Of a stretch of 64,000 bases of DNA, positions 22,982-34,530 are shown in pieces. A program made the position numbers and the translations under genes. Below the pieces are notes generated by a model that was not told the DNA's origin, did no database searches, and saw only the letters and a program-made list of their open reading frames with translations. How positions within the stretch are numbered: position 1 is the stretch's first letter; every line of letters starts with the position of its first letter. The DNA is from Alopecurus myosuroides (taxonomy: Eukaryota > Streptophyta > Magnoliopsida > Poales > Poaceae): positions 82,254,020 to 82,318,019 of the forward strand of contig CM054058.1 of NCBI GenBank assembly GCA_028641055.1. Direction: 5' to 3'.

Positions 22982-23457
22982 TGTCGTGGGATAATCACGG
23001 CAGACGTTACCGGGGGTAACTTGTCTTGGGGCAAATCGACTCTGGTGTTTGGGAGAGGGTTTAGCTCGAAGGAAAACATGATGATATGCAATCTGGTAGC
23101 CGGCAATCAAGTCGCCGAGTCTCCGATCTAGATATATTAACTCAACTCTCGTGTTACACTGGATACTCGATACCTAGCGATATTGCTCGAACTCTTAGAT
23201 CTCTCTTAACCTAACCCTGGGGGGCGGCTTATATAGTATCCGGACCCCCTGGCCTACTCTCCAAGGCGTACTCTGAATTCTACCCGGACACTGCTTACAA
23301 ACCCTAAACTTCCTTATCGGAACCGACAATCCGGGTTACGAGGCCTACATTCCTGTGCCTTCTATAAACTCCTTTACCATAAACCGGGTCTTGCGCAACG
23401 TCCTTTGGGCCGAGTTACTCCTTGGCGTTGGCCTACCGGGTTATCATCCCTCCATCA
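22982..23457 (-). repeat. 3' LTR of element E (476 bp)
   Basis: On the + strand it runs TGTCGTGGGATAATC to CCCTCCATCA. Its partner is 43684-44159. Confidence 0.95.
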
Positions 23458-23838
23458 GTAGTCCCCAGAATAGATTGGGCTTCACGAGATCCTCCTTGAA
23501 GCGCATGCTATTCCCTGCAAAAATAACAAACATACAAGTTCATAGAGGCCGGGTCAGATTGCTTTGATAAACAGCTAGGCCTAACTCCATGGTGGCCATA
23601 TAATAACCCGGCTTTCTCTAAGTCCATTGTTTACTTTTCCGGGTCAGTGCCCTGATAAAAATGCCAAAGATCCGGCTTACTTCACTCGTTAATCGATCCA
23701 AGTATCGCGGAAGAGATTTGTTCCGTATCCATTCCGGATATCCCGTCCAGCACTTAACGCATATCCCAGAAAATCAGGACGGGTACCCCTTATCCCGAAA
23801 TTTCCGATTCCCGCCCGTTGGCCTAGGTTTACCCACCC

Positions 23839-23856
23839 GTACCTATAAATAGGTAC
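23839..23856 (+). promoter_or_regulatory. palindromic TATA promoter of the antisense gene (E)
   Basis: GTACCTATAAATAGGTAC: a TATAAATA box inside perfect GTACC/GGTAC arms, about 280 bp before a probable 5'UTR splice donor (24121). F has the same arrangement at 35317-35335. Confidence 0.7.
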
Positions 23857-25507
23857 CTAGGGGGTGACCTAACCCCAACGGTCCATTCCTTCTTCTTCTT
23901 CCTCCTCTCCATCACTTCCACACCCGAGCTCACGGTGCGCACCACGGAGACCTCGCGCACGCCGCCGGAACAAAGCCGCCGCCGGTTACGTTCTTCTACG
24001 GCTCGTCCCGCGCCGCCGCCAAACTCCGCCGCCGCGCCCTCGACCTGATCGCCGGGAGTCGCAAGGGGGCATCAGGACTGCGCCATCTGCCGCCGTCGAG
24101 CTCTGCTCCAATCCACTCTGGTAAGCTCCTCGCTCCCATTGATTTAGTCTCGCAATTTCTCCATTTGACCTAGATTAGATCTTGGTCAACCGCGGGCCAT
24201 TTCTTGCTCCGCGCCAAATTAAGTCGCATAGATACACGCTAGCTCATTCAATCACTTGAGTATTCATCCCACTTCACTCTCCTATTGCTCGCAGTCATCA
24301 ATTTCTCCGCAAAATCGATAGTGAGATTCCCAATCTAGGTTCAGTCCGCCCAAATTTTCCACGGCTGCTATTGATACCCTGAAAATCCACTTTTACCGGT
24401 TCTTTTACTTGCACTAGGTACATAGGCAATCAACTTTTTTCCATGAATGCTTGCCAACACGTAGATGTCCCATATTTCCTGTACTGCCACTCGATACCCG
24501 GATAACCTGTAACTTTCGCTCCGCCCAGCGATACCCAGACAGTTCATAGTTCCCATGGTTCTTACTGATACTGCTTGCGTATATTCGGATAACTCATGAC
24601 TTCCGAGTCTTACGTCTTGTACCTTTTTGTCTCGTGCTTTACAGACTGAACCCATGGCCCCCAAGAAGCAAGGGAAGCAGCCGGCTAAGCCTCGGACGAC
24701 CCAATCGATATCCGCCAACTAGGCGCGATCCACCGTTACCAAGGCCAAGCTGGAGGAGCTGGCCGAGTTAGGGGTCCTCCCCCCTCAGGAAGATATCCAC
24801 TCGAGGGTGCCGGGTGACGAGACCCGGCCCACACCTGCTGCTGACGAGGTAATCTGCTTCGTTGAGCATGTGACCCGGGGGTTTCGAACTCCGGGTCACC
24901 ATTTTTTCCGCGAGGACTTAAGCCACTATGGCCTCCGGGTGTTCGACATAGGGCCTAACTCTATGTTGAACATTACCCACTTTATCGTCCTTTGCGAGTC
25001 CTATTTGTGCATTCTGCCAAATTTGGCTCTTTTCATAGAACTCTTCCAGTGCAAACCGTGCCGCGAAAGCGGTGATGGGGCACTATTGGCTTGCGGCGGG
25101 GTTTCCATCCAGCGCCGCAAGAACTCTCCAATGCCGACTCTCAATCTCAATTCCCACGTTAAACACTGGCAATTGTCCTTCTTCTACTGCCGAGACACCT
25201 CCCCACCCGGCGAAAGGAAACTGTCGGGTTACTCGGAGGGTCTTCTTGATATCTCCGAAAATTTCAACGCATTTGCCCCTGAATCGGACAGGGAGGCCAT
25301 CCAACCTCTCCTAGCTAAGATAGCTGTCCTCTCCGCCCAAGGTCTCCTTGGGCTTAACTTGGTCAAGACATGGGTCAATTTCCGGATCCAACCCAACTCC
25401 ATCCGCACTAAGTTAATGTGCGAGTACCCGGGGCACTCCACGGATTCGCTCCGTTACTCCTCCAAGAACTACCCGGCGTGTGGTTCCATCAAGACCATCA
25501 AGGGCTT

Positions 25508-25985
25508 TGATGGAGGGATAATAACCCGGTAGGCCAACTCCAAGGTATAACCCGGCCCAAAGGACGTTGCGCAGGATCCGGCTAAGGATAAAGAAACTTC
25601 TGGAAGGCCCAAAGTTTGTAGGCCTCGTAACCCGGATTGTGGGTTGCGGTAAGAAAAGCTAGGGTTTGTAAGCGGTGTTCGGGTAGGACTCAAGCTGCGC
25701 CTTGGAGGGCAAGCCAGAGAGGGGTACGGGTGCTTTATAAACCGGCCCCTAGGCTTAGTTTTGCAGAGATTCAAGTCATAGCCATATCACCAATTATCAA
25801 GCATCCAGTGTATTTCGTGAGTTGTATTATCATCCTACGATCAGAGACTCGGCGAGTTGATTGCCAGTCTCCAGGTCGATTATCATCATGTTCTCTTCTG
25901 AGCTAAACCCTCTCCCAAACGCCTGTGTCGACTTGCCCCAAGATCAGTTACCCCTGGTAACATCTGCCGTGATTATCCCACGACA
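25508..25985 (+). repeat. 5' LTR of element F
   Basis: Begins TGATGGAGGGATAATAA and ends TTATCCCACGACA. A TTTATAAA-type box lies at about 25735-25742, upstream of the gag ATG at 25888, which is itself inside the LTR. Confidence 0.95.
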
Positions 25986-28644
25986 GTTGGGGCGCACCGT
26001 GGGGCCTGCGTCCAAAGGTGTTTACTTCACGGGAGAAGCTCGGAAGAGCATGAGGAGTCTCGTCGTCGGTGAGATCTACGTCGACCACGAAGGAGAGAAG
26101 ATGGTAGACGATTCCGGCTGGGGACCAGAGTCGGATCACCTCAAATCTGGGTCTACTGTGACGATCGGCAAGGTCAACATCTTCATCGGTATGGTAAGTA
26201 CGTTTGATTTAAAAGGACAATATCATGTGCATGTTACAGGAACTTCTAGCAGGGACAAAGAAACACTAAAGCAAACGGTAAATTCGGTTTCCTCGGCCGT
26301 TCCGGGATACCTGAGATGGTCGGAACAAGAGGTAACGTGGAGCAGAAGGGATCACCCGGGAGGAATAGAACGCCCAGGAATCTTGGCGTTGGTGGTTGCG
26401 CCGCAGGTCAATGGTTACGAGTTGAAAAAAGTCTTGATGGATGGTGGAAGCAGCATCAACATCTTGTATTGGGAAACCTTCTTACGCATGAACCTCAAAG
26501 AATCCCAGCTGCAGAAAAGTTCAACAGTCTTTCATGGAATTGTGCCGGGTCATTCAGCGCGCCCTGAAGGAAAGATCACATTGGAGGTTGCTTTCGGAGA
26601 ATCGGTGGATAATTATCGAGTTGAGTGGCTCACGTTTGAGGTGGTCAAGTTGCGTAGTCCTTATCATGCGCTGTTCGGAAGGCCGGCTTACGCTAAGTTC
26701 ATGGCTAGGCCATGTTACGTATATTTGCAGCTAAAGATTCCGGGTCCTAAACAGACCATCACCATACATGGAAGCCGGGATATAGCGGCTGAGTGCGATG
26801 AAGGAGATTCAGTGATGGCTGAGCAAGCTTGCGGAAAAGAAGAACTCAAATATTACCGGTCTCAGGTGGATCCGGATGATGGCACAGCGTTGAGAAGGCC
26901 GGACTCTGAGAACGAAAGAGTGAAATTCAAGGCAGCACAGGACACCAAGAAAATAGATTTTGTGGAAGGTGATTCCACCAAGCAGTTTACTATAGGGTCC
27001 AACTTGAAAAGCGAGCAGGAAAAGGCACTTGTGGAGTTTATTCGTTCAAATGCGGATGTATTTGCTTGGACACCCAGTGACATGCCGGGTATCCCCACTG
27101 AGTTGGCAGAGCATAGTTTGCATGTGGATCCCAAGGCTAGACCCGTGAAGCAGGGCTTGAGAAAGATGAATGAGGAAAGAAGAAGAGCTATAGGTGAAGA
27201 AATTGCACGGCTATTAACTGCAGGCTTCATCATGGAAGTATTTCACCCGGACTGGTTAGCGAATCCGGTTCTAGTGATGAAAAAGACCAATGAGTGGAGG
27301 ATGTGCATTGATTTTACAAGTCTCAACAAGCATTGCCCAAAGGATCCGTTCGCACTACCAAGGATAGACCAAATCATAGACGCGGTAGCCGGGAGTGACT
27401 TGTTGTGTTTCCTGGACGCATATTCAGGATATCACCAGATTAAACTCAAAAGGGAGGATTGGGAGAAAACGTCGTTCATAACCCCTTTTGGGGCTTTCTG
27501 CTACAAAACCATGACGTTTGGATTGAAGAACGCGGGCGCAACCTACCAACGGTGTATTCAGAAGTGTTTCGAAGACCAAATTGGGCGCAATGTACATGCT
27601 TATGTGGATGATGTGGTCGTCAAGACCAGGAAGGCAGAGACATTTATAGACGATCTAAAGGAGACGTTCAAAAACCTAAGGAGATATCAGATGAAGCTCA
27701 ACCCGACAAAGTGTGTGTTTGGGGTTCCAGCTGGGAAATTACTCGGATTTATCGTTTCCGAGAGAGGAATTGAAGCAAACCCGGACAAAATCAAAGCTAT
27801 CCAAAATCTGAGAAAGCCGGAAAATTTGAAGCAGGTTCAAAAACTTACAGGCTGCGTAGCAGCCTTGAGCCGGTTTATATCCAGACTTGGAGAAAAGGCA
27901 ATACCCTTGTACCGGCTCTTGAGGAAATCCGATAAATTCGTATGGAATCAAGAGGCGGATGAGGCATTCGAGGCACTAAAAAAACAGTTATCTGAAGCAC
28001 CGGTGCTAGCGGCCCCGGGTCCTAAAGAACCTATGTTGTTATATGTGGCAGCTGGCCCCCGAGCTGTCAGTGCGGTAGTGGTAGTGGAACGCAAAGAGGA
28101 CGGAAAAGGTTATCTAGTCCAGAGACCGGTTTATTATGTTAGCGAGGTATTATCCAAGGCAAAGCAGCGTTACCCGCATTGGCAGAAGCTGGTTTTCGGG
28201 GTCTTCATTGCCAGCCGGAAATTGAAGCCGTACTTCCAGGAACACCCTATAACAGTAGTCAGCTCAATACCAATGTCAGATATCATCAGAAACTCGGACG
28301 CGACCGGAAGAATAGCCAAATGGGCGATAGAGATGGGGGATTATCATATCAGCTACGAGCCTAGGTCAGCAATCAAATCCGAGGCCTTGGTTGATTTTGT
28401 TAATGATTGGACACACACCGGAATGACTACCATAGTTCCAAATTCCGAGTCATGGACCATGCACTTCGATGGATCGAAGCAGTACGAGGGTTCAGGGGCC
28501 GGAGTGGTGCTAACGTCACCCAAAGGAGACAAGTTGAGTTACGTATTGCAGATTCACTTCGATTGTTCCAACAACGTAGCCGAATATGAGGCCCTATTGC
28601 ATGGCTTAAAAGTAGCCAAGGAGATGAACATTAAGAGGATATGA
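25888..28644 (+). CDS. gag N-terminus fused to protease, RT and RNase H (element F)
   Basis: The ATG at 25888 is inside the LTR, and the frame reads through LTR end and PBS (RQLGRTVGP). A gag N-terminal domain follows to VNIFIGMV at about 26190. It then jumps directly to the sequence just before the protease (GQYHVHVTGTS), lacking about 800 residues of gag that E retains in pieces. The retropepsin has LMDGGSSINI (D near residue 185). The RT has LLCFLDAYSGYHQI and AYVDDVVV (residues about 572-575). The gypsy RNase H (PVYYVSEVLSKAKQRYPHWQ) comes next, then a second RNase H with MHFDGSK and AEYEALLHGL. A TGA at 28642 stops the frame between the second and third catalytic residues of that domain. 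Confidence 0.9.
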   Translation: MFSSELNPLPNACVDLPQDQLPLVTSAVIIPRQLGRTVGPASKGVYFTGEARKSMRSLVVGEIYVDHEGEKMVDDSGWGPESDHLKSGSTVTIGKVNIFIGMVSTFDLKGQYHVHVTGTSSRDKETLKQTVNSVSSAVPGYLRWSEQEVTWSRRDHPGGIERPGILALVVAPQVNGYELKKVLMDGGSSINILYWETFLRMNLKESQLQKSSTVFHGIVPGHSARPEGKITLEVAFGESVDNYRVEWLTFEVVKLRSPYHALFGRPAYAKFMARPCYVYLQLKIPGPKQTITIHGSRDIAAECDEGDSVMAEQACGKEELKYYRSQVDPDDGTALRRPDSENERVKFKAAQDTKKIDFVEGDSTKQFTIGSNLKSEQEKALVEFIRSNADVFAWTPSDMPGIPTELAEHSLHVDPKARPVKQGLRKMNEERRRAIGEEIARLLTAGFIMEVFHPDWLANPVLVMKKTNEWRMCIDFTSLNKHCPKDPFALPRIDQIIDAVAGSDLLCFLDAYSGYHQIKLKREDWEKTSFITPFGAFCYKTMTFGLKNAGATYQRCIQKCFEDQIGRNVHAYVDDVVVKTRKAETFIDDLKETFKNLRRYQMKLNPTKCVFGVPAGKLLGFIVSERGIEANPDKIKAIQNLRKPENLKQVQKLTGCVAALSRFISRLGEKAIPLYRLLRKSDKFVWNQEADEAFEALKKQLSEAPVLAAPGPKEPMLLYVAAGPRAVSAVVVVERKEDGKGYLVQRPVYYVSEVLSKAKQRYPHWQKLVFGVFIASRKLKPYFQEHPITVVSSIPMSDIIRNSDATGRIAKWAIEMGDYHISYEPRSAIKSEALVDFVNDWTHTGMTTIVPNSESWTMHFDGSKQYEGSGAGVVLTSPKGDKLSYVLQIHFDCSNNVAEYEALLHGLKVAKEMNIKRI
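25986..26006 (+). promoter_or_regulatory. altered primer-binding site of element F
   Basis: GTTGGGGCGCACCGTGGGG stands where B, C and E have GTTGGCGCCCACCGTGGGG: two C-to-G differences in 19 bases. Confidence 0.8.
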
Positions 28645-30242
28645 TGCTTTGGAGATTCGGACCTTGTGGTACAGCAGGTATCGGGAACTTGGGATAGAAA
28701 GGACGCGACTATGGCAGCGTACCGCAGGAAGTTGATAGGGTGGCTGGATGTTTTTCCGGGTATGAGGTGGAGCATATAGACAGAAGAAAAAACGAGGCAG
28801 CAGATGCGCTCGCCCGACTCGGCTCGCGCAGAGAGCCGGTTCCACCCAATGTTTTCCTGGACGAGCTATGGCGACCATCTGTGAAGACCGAGTCTGAGGA
28901 AGAACTGGCGAATCAAGACCCGGATTTGGAGCTCGTGGCCACAGTACGCGCTATTCCTGAGTGGACAGAGCCGTTCCTGGCCTACCTATCACGAGGCGAG
29001 TTGCCGCAGCAGGAGGTGTTAGAAAGGCAGATTTTGCGGCGAGCAAAGGGATATTCTATCATCAATGGGGAGTTATATAAGAGAAGCGCCACGGGAGTTT
29101 TTCTGCGCTGTGTGGCACCAGAGGAAGGCCGACAGATCCTCAAAGAAATTCATGAAGGTGATTGTGGGCATCACGCGTCCACAAGGTCACTCGTTGCCAA
29201 GGCTTATCGACACGGATTTTTCTGGCTCACAGCTTTGGCAGATGCGGAACGATTAGTGGCAAGGTGTGATGGATGTCAAAGGTACGCTCGCCAAATCCAC
29301 GTGCCGGCTATGGAGTTACGGACCATCCCATTAACTTTGCCATTCGCCGTATGGGGTATGGACATGGTTGGTCCCTTTCATATGTCACCTTGCAAAAAGA
29401 CACATCTTCTGGTAGCTATTGATAAGTTCACCAAGTGGGTAGAGCTAATGCCAGTTACTAATTGTGAAGCGGCGACATCAGTCAAGTTCTTGAAAAGAAT
29501 TATCTACCGGTTCGGGTATCCTCATAGCATAATTACCGACAATGGAACAAACATGTCCCTTGGCGAGATGGAAAAGTTCTGTGGTAACAATGGAATCCGG
29601 CTCGATGTAGCATCAGTAGCTCATCCACATGCCAATGGACAAGTCGAAAGGGCGAATCAAGAATTGCTTCGCGGTTTAAAGCCACGCCTACGAGTCCCTT
29701 GTATCAGAGCTGCTGGTGCATGGGTCGAAGAACTTCCCGCCGTGGTTTGGGGTATCAATACTACACCTAACAGGTCCACACAGATGACGCCTTTCTTCAT
29801 GGTCTACGGCGCAGAGGCAGTGTTACCAAGCGATATTATTCATGATTCGCCGCGAGTGTCAGCTTACGTTGAAGTAGAGAACGAAAAGACCCGGCAGGAC
29901 GCCGTGGATATGTTAGAAGAACAAAGAGAACAAGCCTTGGAAAGATCAGCCATATATCAGCAGGATTTACGGAGGTATCATAGCCGGCGCGTGAAAACCC
30001 GGGTCTTCCAGGAAGGAGACCTGGTTCTGCGCCTAGTTCAGTCAAACGAAGGAAAACACAAGTTATCACCACCATGGGAATGACCATTTATCGTAAGCCG
30101 AAATTTGCATAATGGGTCATATTACTTGATAGATGCAAGGGAAGAATCGGCCACAGTTAATGACACTGCTCATACCACTTCATCTATGCAAGAAAGAGAC
30201 AGACCATGGAACGTGGCTCAGCTACGTCCGTATTATACTTAG
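28645..30242 (+). pseudogene. second RNase H end and integrase of element F
   Basis: After the TGA the RNase H continues (CFGDSDLVVQQVSGTWD), with a frameshift near 28738, then IDRRKNEAADALARLG. The integrase has a zinc domain (CGHHAST ... CDGCQRYA), D in GMDMVGPF (about 29357), D in IITDNGTNMS (about 29534) and E in NGQVERAN (about 29636). The C-terminal region ends KLSPPWE at a TGA (30081-30083); the same frame continues to a TAG at 30240-30242 with sequence typical of the integrase tail. The catalytic triad is intact. Confidence 0.9.
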
Positions 30243-31328
30243 CAAGGATTATGTTGGCGTGTGGAATTGAACGATGTAACAGGCAGCAGGTTTCAGACGT
30301 ACTCTTTTCCTATCCAGGGTACCCTTGGGGACTGGACGGGTTTTTAATGAGGCGGCTTGCTGACCTAATTTTTCATATCAAATAAAGAGGTGATTATCAA
30401 GAAAAGAGGCGATTATTATTATGTCCTGTACTTTCAGTATGATGCGTATCTTTAGGTCTTGAGGGCTGATCGCTTGTATAAGCACAGTTACAAACTCAAA
30501 AGACCCGGCCTTGATGCCTATGAGTTATAAGGGCCGATTACTCACAAACGAGTACGGCTTCAATCTTATAACCGGACAAAGAAGTCCAAATTTCTTGACT
30601 ATTCTTACTTAAGTTCGATGCGACTCGCACTAAAGTGGCATGATTTGTTCGCTTGCGATTACAGTCAGCCATGAAGCCCAATGGGACTTGCGTGACCCCG
30701 TTTTCGTATAGATGTAATAACATGGTATCCACGCGAAAGCCGGCTTACAGTACAAGATAGTCAAAAGGGTCATCTAAACCACAAGTTATGCAGAGTACAA
30801 GGCTAATAGCTGGAAACTCAACGATTATTAAGCATAACTTCAAATCCTATGTGAAACGGTTCTGGGATCTTTGTGAATTTAGCAGCAGGCAATTCGTTCT
30901 CCTTTAAAAATCACGTGTCCTAGACTCGGAAATCCGGGCTCAGGGGACTCGGGAATCTTAAAAGAGAAAAAATTGTTTAGTTGTTCAAATTCCAAGAACC
31001 CAAACATCCGGGTCTTGGGGACTTGGGGACTTAGAAGCAAGTCCGTTTGCCAAACACCCATGAAACCCGGAAGCCGGGTCTCGCAAAAGGAAAAATAAAG
31101 AAGTGCGGATATCAAGAATAAAGAAAGTTGGATATCAAGAGCAAATGGGTGCAAAAGTAGATAAATTTAAGCCAGAAGAGGCATAAGGTGTATCAGGAAT
31201 TTGGAGTGCATTACAAAGTCTCACCAAAAAGTATCAAAGGTGCACAAGCGCACCATTCAAAAAATAAATTGTTTCAACGGCACTTCGGCCAACTGACGCA
31301 TATGAAGTAGCAGATGTCACCCGACATC
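30243..31328 (+). other. noncoding region between pol and antisense gene (F)
   Basis: No coding signal. The reverse complement of its last ~880 bp matches E at about 38618-39478. It contains several TGGGGACT-type motifs resembling the element's own purine tract (about 30330, 31016, 31024). Confidence 0.65.
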
Positions 31329-34300
31329 CTAAGCCGCAGGGTCCATCTTGGCCTTGCCCTTGCCGTCGCTTGTGGTAGCAGCACCACTCGGGTCAGCAGC
31401 AATGCCGACTCGTGCAGGTGGGGGAACGACAGGAGCAGAAGTAGCGGGCGCAGAGTCGGCTTCGGCCTTCCTCTTGGCAGCCTCCTCCCTTATCTTGGTA
31501 GCTTCCTCCTTCCACCGGGCAAGCATGTCTTATGGCTTGGGGCGGTCCGCCTTGATGATATTGTCATTAGCATCATATGCAGGAAGAATGGAGTCAATTT
31601 CCAAACCGTCGGCAATAACGCTAGCCGGATGACGGATTTCCTTCTGAATAGCCTTGAAATTCTTAGGCAAAAACTTGGATCCGTCCTGGTTGAACTCTGG
31701 AAACCCGCCCATCAGCTTGGCCGGCTCTAGCTTAGGAAAATAAGCTTTAGCCAGCGCGAGTCCTCGGGTCACTCCAAACCGGCAGGATGAACGCTTCCAA
31801 TGCCAAATCCACTCAGGAATAGTGGAGCAGAATTCCAGCAATTTCTTCATGTTGCCTGGCCCGACACCCGGCAGTCGCAGCTCGTCAAGAATCCATCCAA
31901 CTCCGGCACTAAGCTGCCGGATAGTGTCTTTAATAAGTTTCAGCTTGGCAGTATCATCTTCTTCAGGGGCTACGTCACCCGGACCTGCTAAAAAGACAAA
32001 AAGAAAAAATAATAAGCAAGGGGATTCGGTTGTCCATCTAGAGGGAATCCAGGTCATGAGTGCTAAAATTCAAGGGTCATACCAGTTGCGGTGCGATAGA
32101 TATCGGCAATTTGCACGGAGAGCGTTGTCAATCTGTCCTCAGCCATGTGAGCTCTTTTTCTGTACTTTCTCGTGATCTTTTCGTTCCTACGAGCTTCAGT
32201 TTCAGCTGCTTCGCGAAGGGCCGTCTCCTTCTCGATACGTTTGGCAGCCTTGGCTAGCTTCTTCTCAGATTGCGCAACGAAGTCCTATGTGGAAACACGG
32301 AGGAGGGTCAGTCGGAAATATTATACAAAGTTCCAAGCAAATTACTTAGTAATTCACTCGGAACTTGGGGACTATATAAGGAAATAGATGGTATTACTCG
32401 GACTTACCTTGTGTTTGGTTATCAAGGCATCTAGGATATTTTCTTCATCGGCCCTCAAAGTGTAGAGGGCATCAAGCATCTGGGCAAACGTCATGTCTTC
32501 AGGGCGAAGTCTTGAAGGGCCAGCAGATTGGCCTTCTGGTTGAAGGATTTTTCCGGCTCTTGGGGTCGAAACCCGGACCGTCTGGGTATCCGGGTTAGGA
32601 GAACCCGACCTGGTCTCCAAGATAATATCTTCATCTACCTCTTCAGAGGATTTGGGGTATGCGGTCTCAGGCTGAGCTGGGTCCTTGAAGGGGTCTTGTT
32701 CTTGCCCGTCCTCAGCTTCATCATCAACTCCAGCGTCAGTGTTAATATTCGGCTCTTCCCCTCCTTGCCTTTCCGCTTCAGGAATTTCCGGGTCACTAGT
32801 GGTAACTTGGGCACTAAAAGGAAAAAAGAGGAAAGAATGGTCAGCAGTGTATGTTAAAAGATAATGGGTGTAAGAGGATATCGAGTAAAGAATACTTACC
32901 CGGTGTTCACGGCGTAGTCCGGCGGGAGTTCGCTGCTGGAGGCCGATGAAGTTGTCAAGGGTACCGTCTGCGGTACCCGGAATTGCCCAGCGAGTGGGTG
33001 GTTAGGAGATGGATGGCGCTGGGGAGATTTAGAGGGCTGAGGTGGAGGAGTGCTGGCTCGGTGAGCCGGTGAAGTGGAGATACCCGGGTTAAGGGGATTG
33101 TCCCCCGGGGAACTCCGGGTCACCCTGCGCTTAGCCGGGAGGGGATCCTTCAAGAATGATGAGTGTGACAATCGTTCATTAAGTTTATGCATAGTTTCGA
33201 AGGAGTAAGGCTCAGAAGACATGGAGGAGAAAGGAACCTTTGCAACCACTCCTCTGGCTTTCCTTTTGGTTCCAACTGTGACTTCCTGGTCGGATTCGGT
33301 GGCCTCCGGGTCCTCCTCCTCTTTTTCTTCCTCATCCTCCACCCCTGGAAGACGAGTAAGTATCAAACGAGAAAGAAATGAGTGGTAGGAAAATAATGCA
33401 GGTAAAAGGCGAGTATAAGATCTGGGAAAGCACCTTCTTCATCATCAGCCGGCTCGTCCTCCTCTTCCGGGTCTCGGGAAGGAGGGGAGGTTTCAATCTT
33501 CCAGAAGGGATCATCAGCCTATGACCAAGGAAATGAAAGCAAGAATTAGAAGCTGTATCAAGTAAAAGTGTTGAAATAAGTTATGGGAGTCAGGTCTTAC
33601 TGCTGGGGCCGGGTTTTTCCGGGTGAATGGGGCTAACCCGGTAATATTCCTTATCACCTCCAGCTTCTCCGTCATGAAGCCTTTGATGGTCTTGTTGGTG
33701 TCACCGGTTGCAAAGTTCTTAGTGGAGTACCGGAGCGCGTCTGTGGTGTGCCCCGAGTACTCGTGCATCAACTTGGTGCGGATAGAGTTGGGTTGGATCC
33801 GGAAGTCCACCCAAGTCTTCACCAAGTTGAGCCCAAGAAGGCCTTGGGCTGAAAGAACAGCCAATTTAGCCAGCAAAGGCTGGATCGCCTCCCTATCCGA
33901 GTCAGGGGCAAAGGCACTGAAAGATTCGAAAGGTTCGAGGAGACTCTCCGAGTAACCCGGCAGCTTCCTCTCGCCATTTGGGGAGGTGTCGTGGCAATAA
34001 AAGAAAGATAATTGCCAGTGTTTGACGTGGGAGTTTAGGTTGAGGGTTGGCATTGGAGAGTTTTTACGGCGTTGGATGGAAACGCCGCCACAAGTAAGAA
34101 GTGCTCCGTCACCGCTTTCGCGGCACGGTTTACACTGAAATAGTTCAATGAAAAGGGCCAAACTTGGCGGAACGCACAAGTATGACTCGGATAAGACAAT
34201 GAAATGGGTAATATTCAACATAGAGTTGGGCCCTATATCAAATACCCGGAGGCCATAGTGGCTTAGGACCTCTCGGAAGAAAGGGTGACCGGGAGAACGG

Positions 34301-34530
34301 AATCCCCGGGTCACGTGCTCAATGAAGCAGATTACCTCATTGTCGGCAGGAGTGGGCCGGGTCTCGTCGCCTGGTGCCCTCCAGTGTATGTCCTTCTGAG
34401 AGGGGAGGACTCCTAATTCGGCCAGCCCGTCCAGCTTGGCCTTCGTCGCTGTGGATCGACCCCAATTGGCCGATATGGTTTGGGTAGCTTTTGCCTGAGC
34501 CGGCTGTTTCCCTTGCCTTTTAGGAGCCAT
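31329..34530 (-). CDS. antisense extra gene of element F (Transposase_28-like), multi-exon
   Basis: Starts at the ATG at 34530 (MAPKRQGKQPAQAKATQ); exon 1 ends near 33602 at a GTAAGA donor. Downstream exons lie at about 33519-33435, 33350-32900, 32817-32412, 32270-32070, 31990-31550 and 31530-31329. Exon 1 has the domain seen in E (VICFIEHVTRGFRSPGHPFF; SMLNITHFIVLSESYLCVPP; WQLSFFYCHDTS). Later exons are acidic and Pro/Ser-rich, and the last ends KGKGKAKMDPAA. Unlike E's copy, exon 1 has Trp where E has the stop and is not interrupted. I saw no disabling change in exon 1; the exact later exon borders are by eye. Function unknown. Confidence 0.78.

Noticed and set aside
22982..25985. Short element bounded by 22982-23457 and 25508-25985
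   Set aside because: These two LTRs are in opposite orientation; E and F pair correctly by orientation, target duplications and PBS or purine-tract position.
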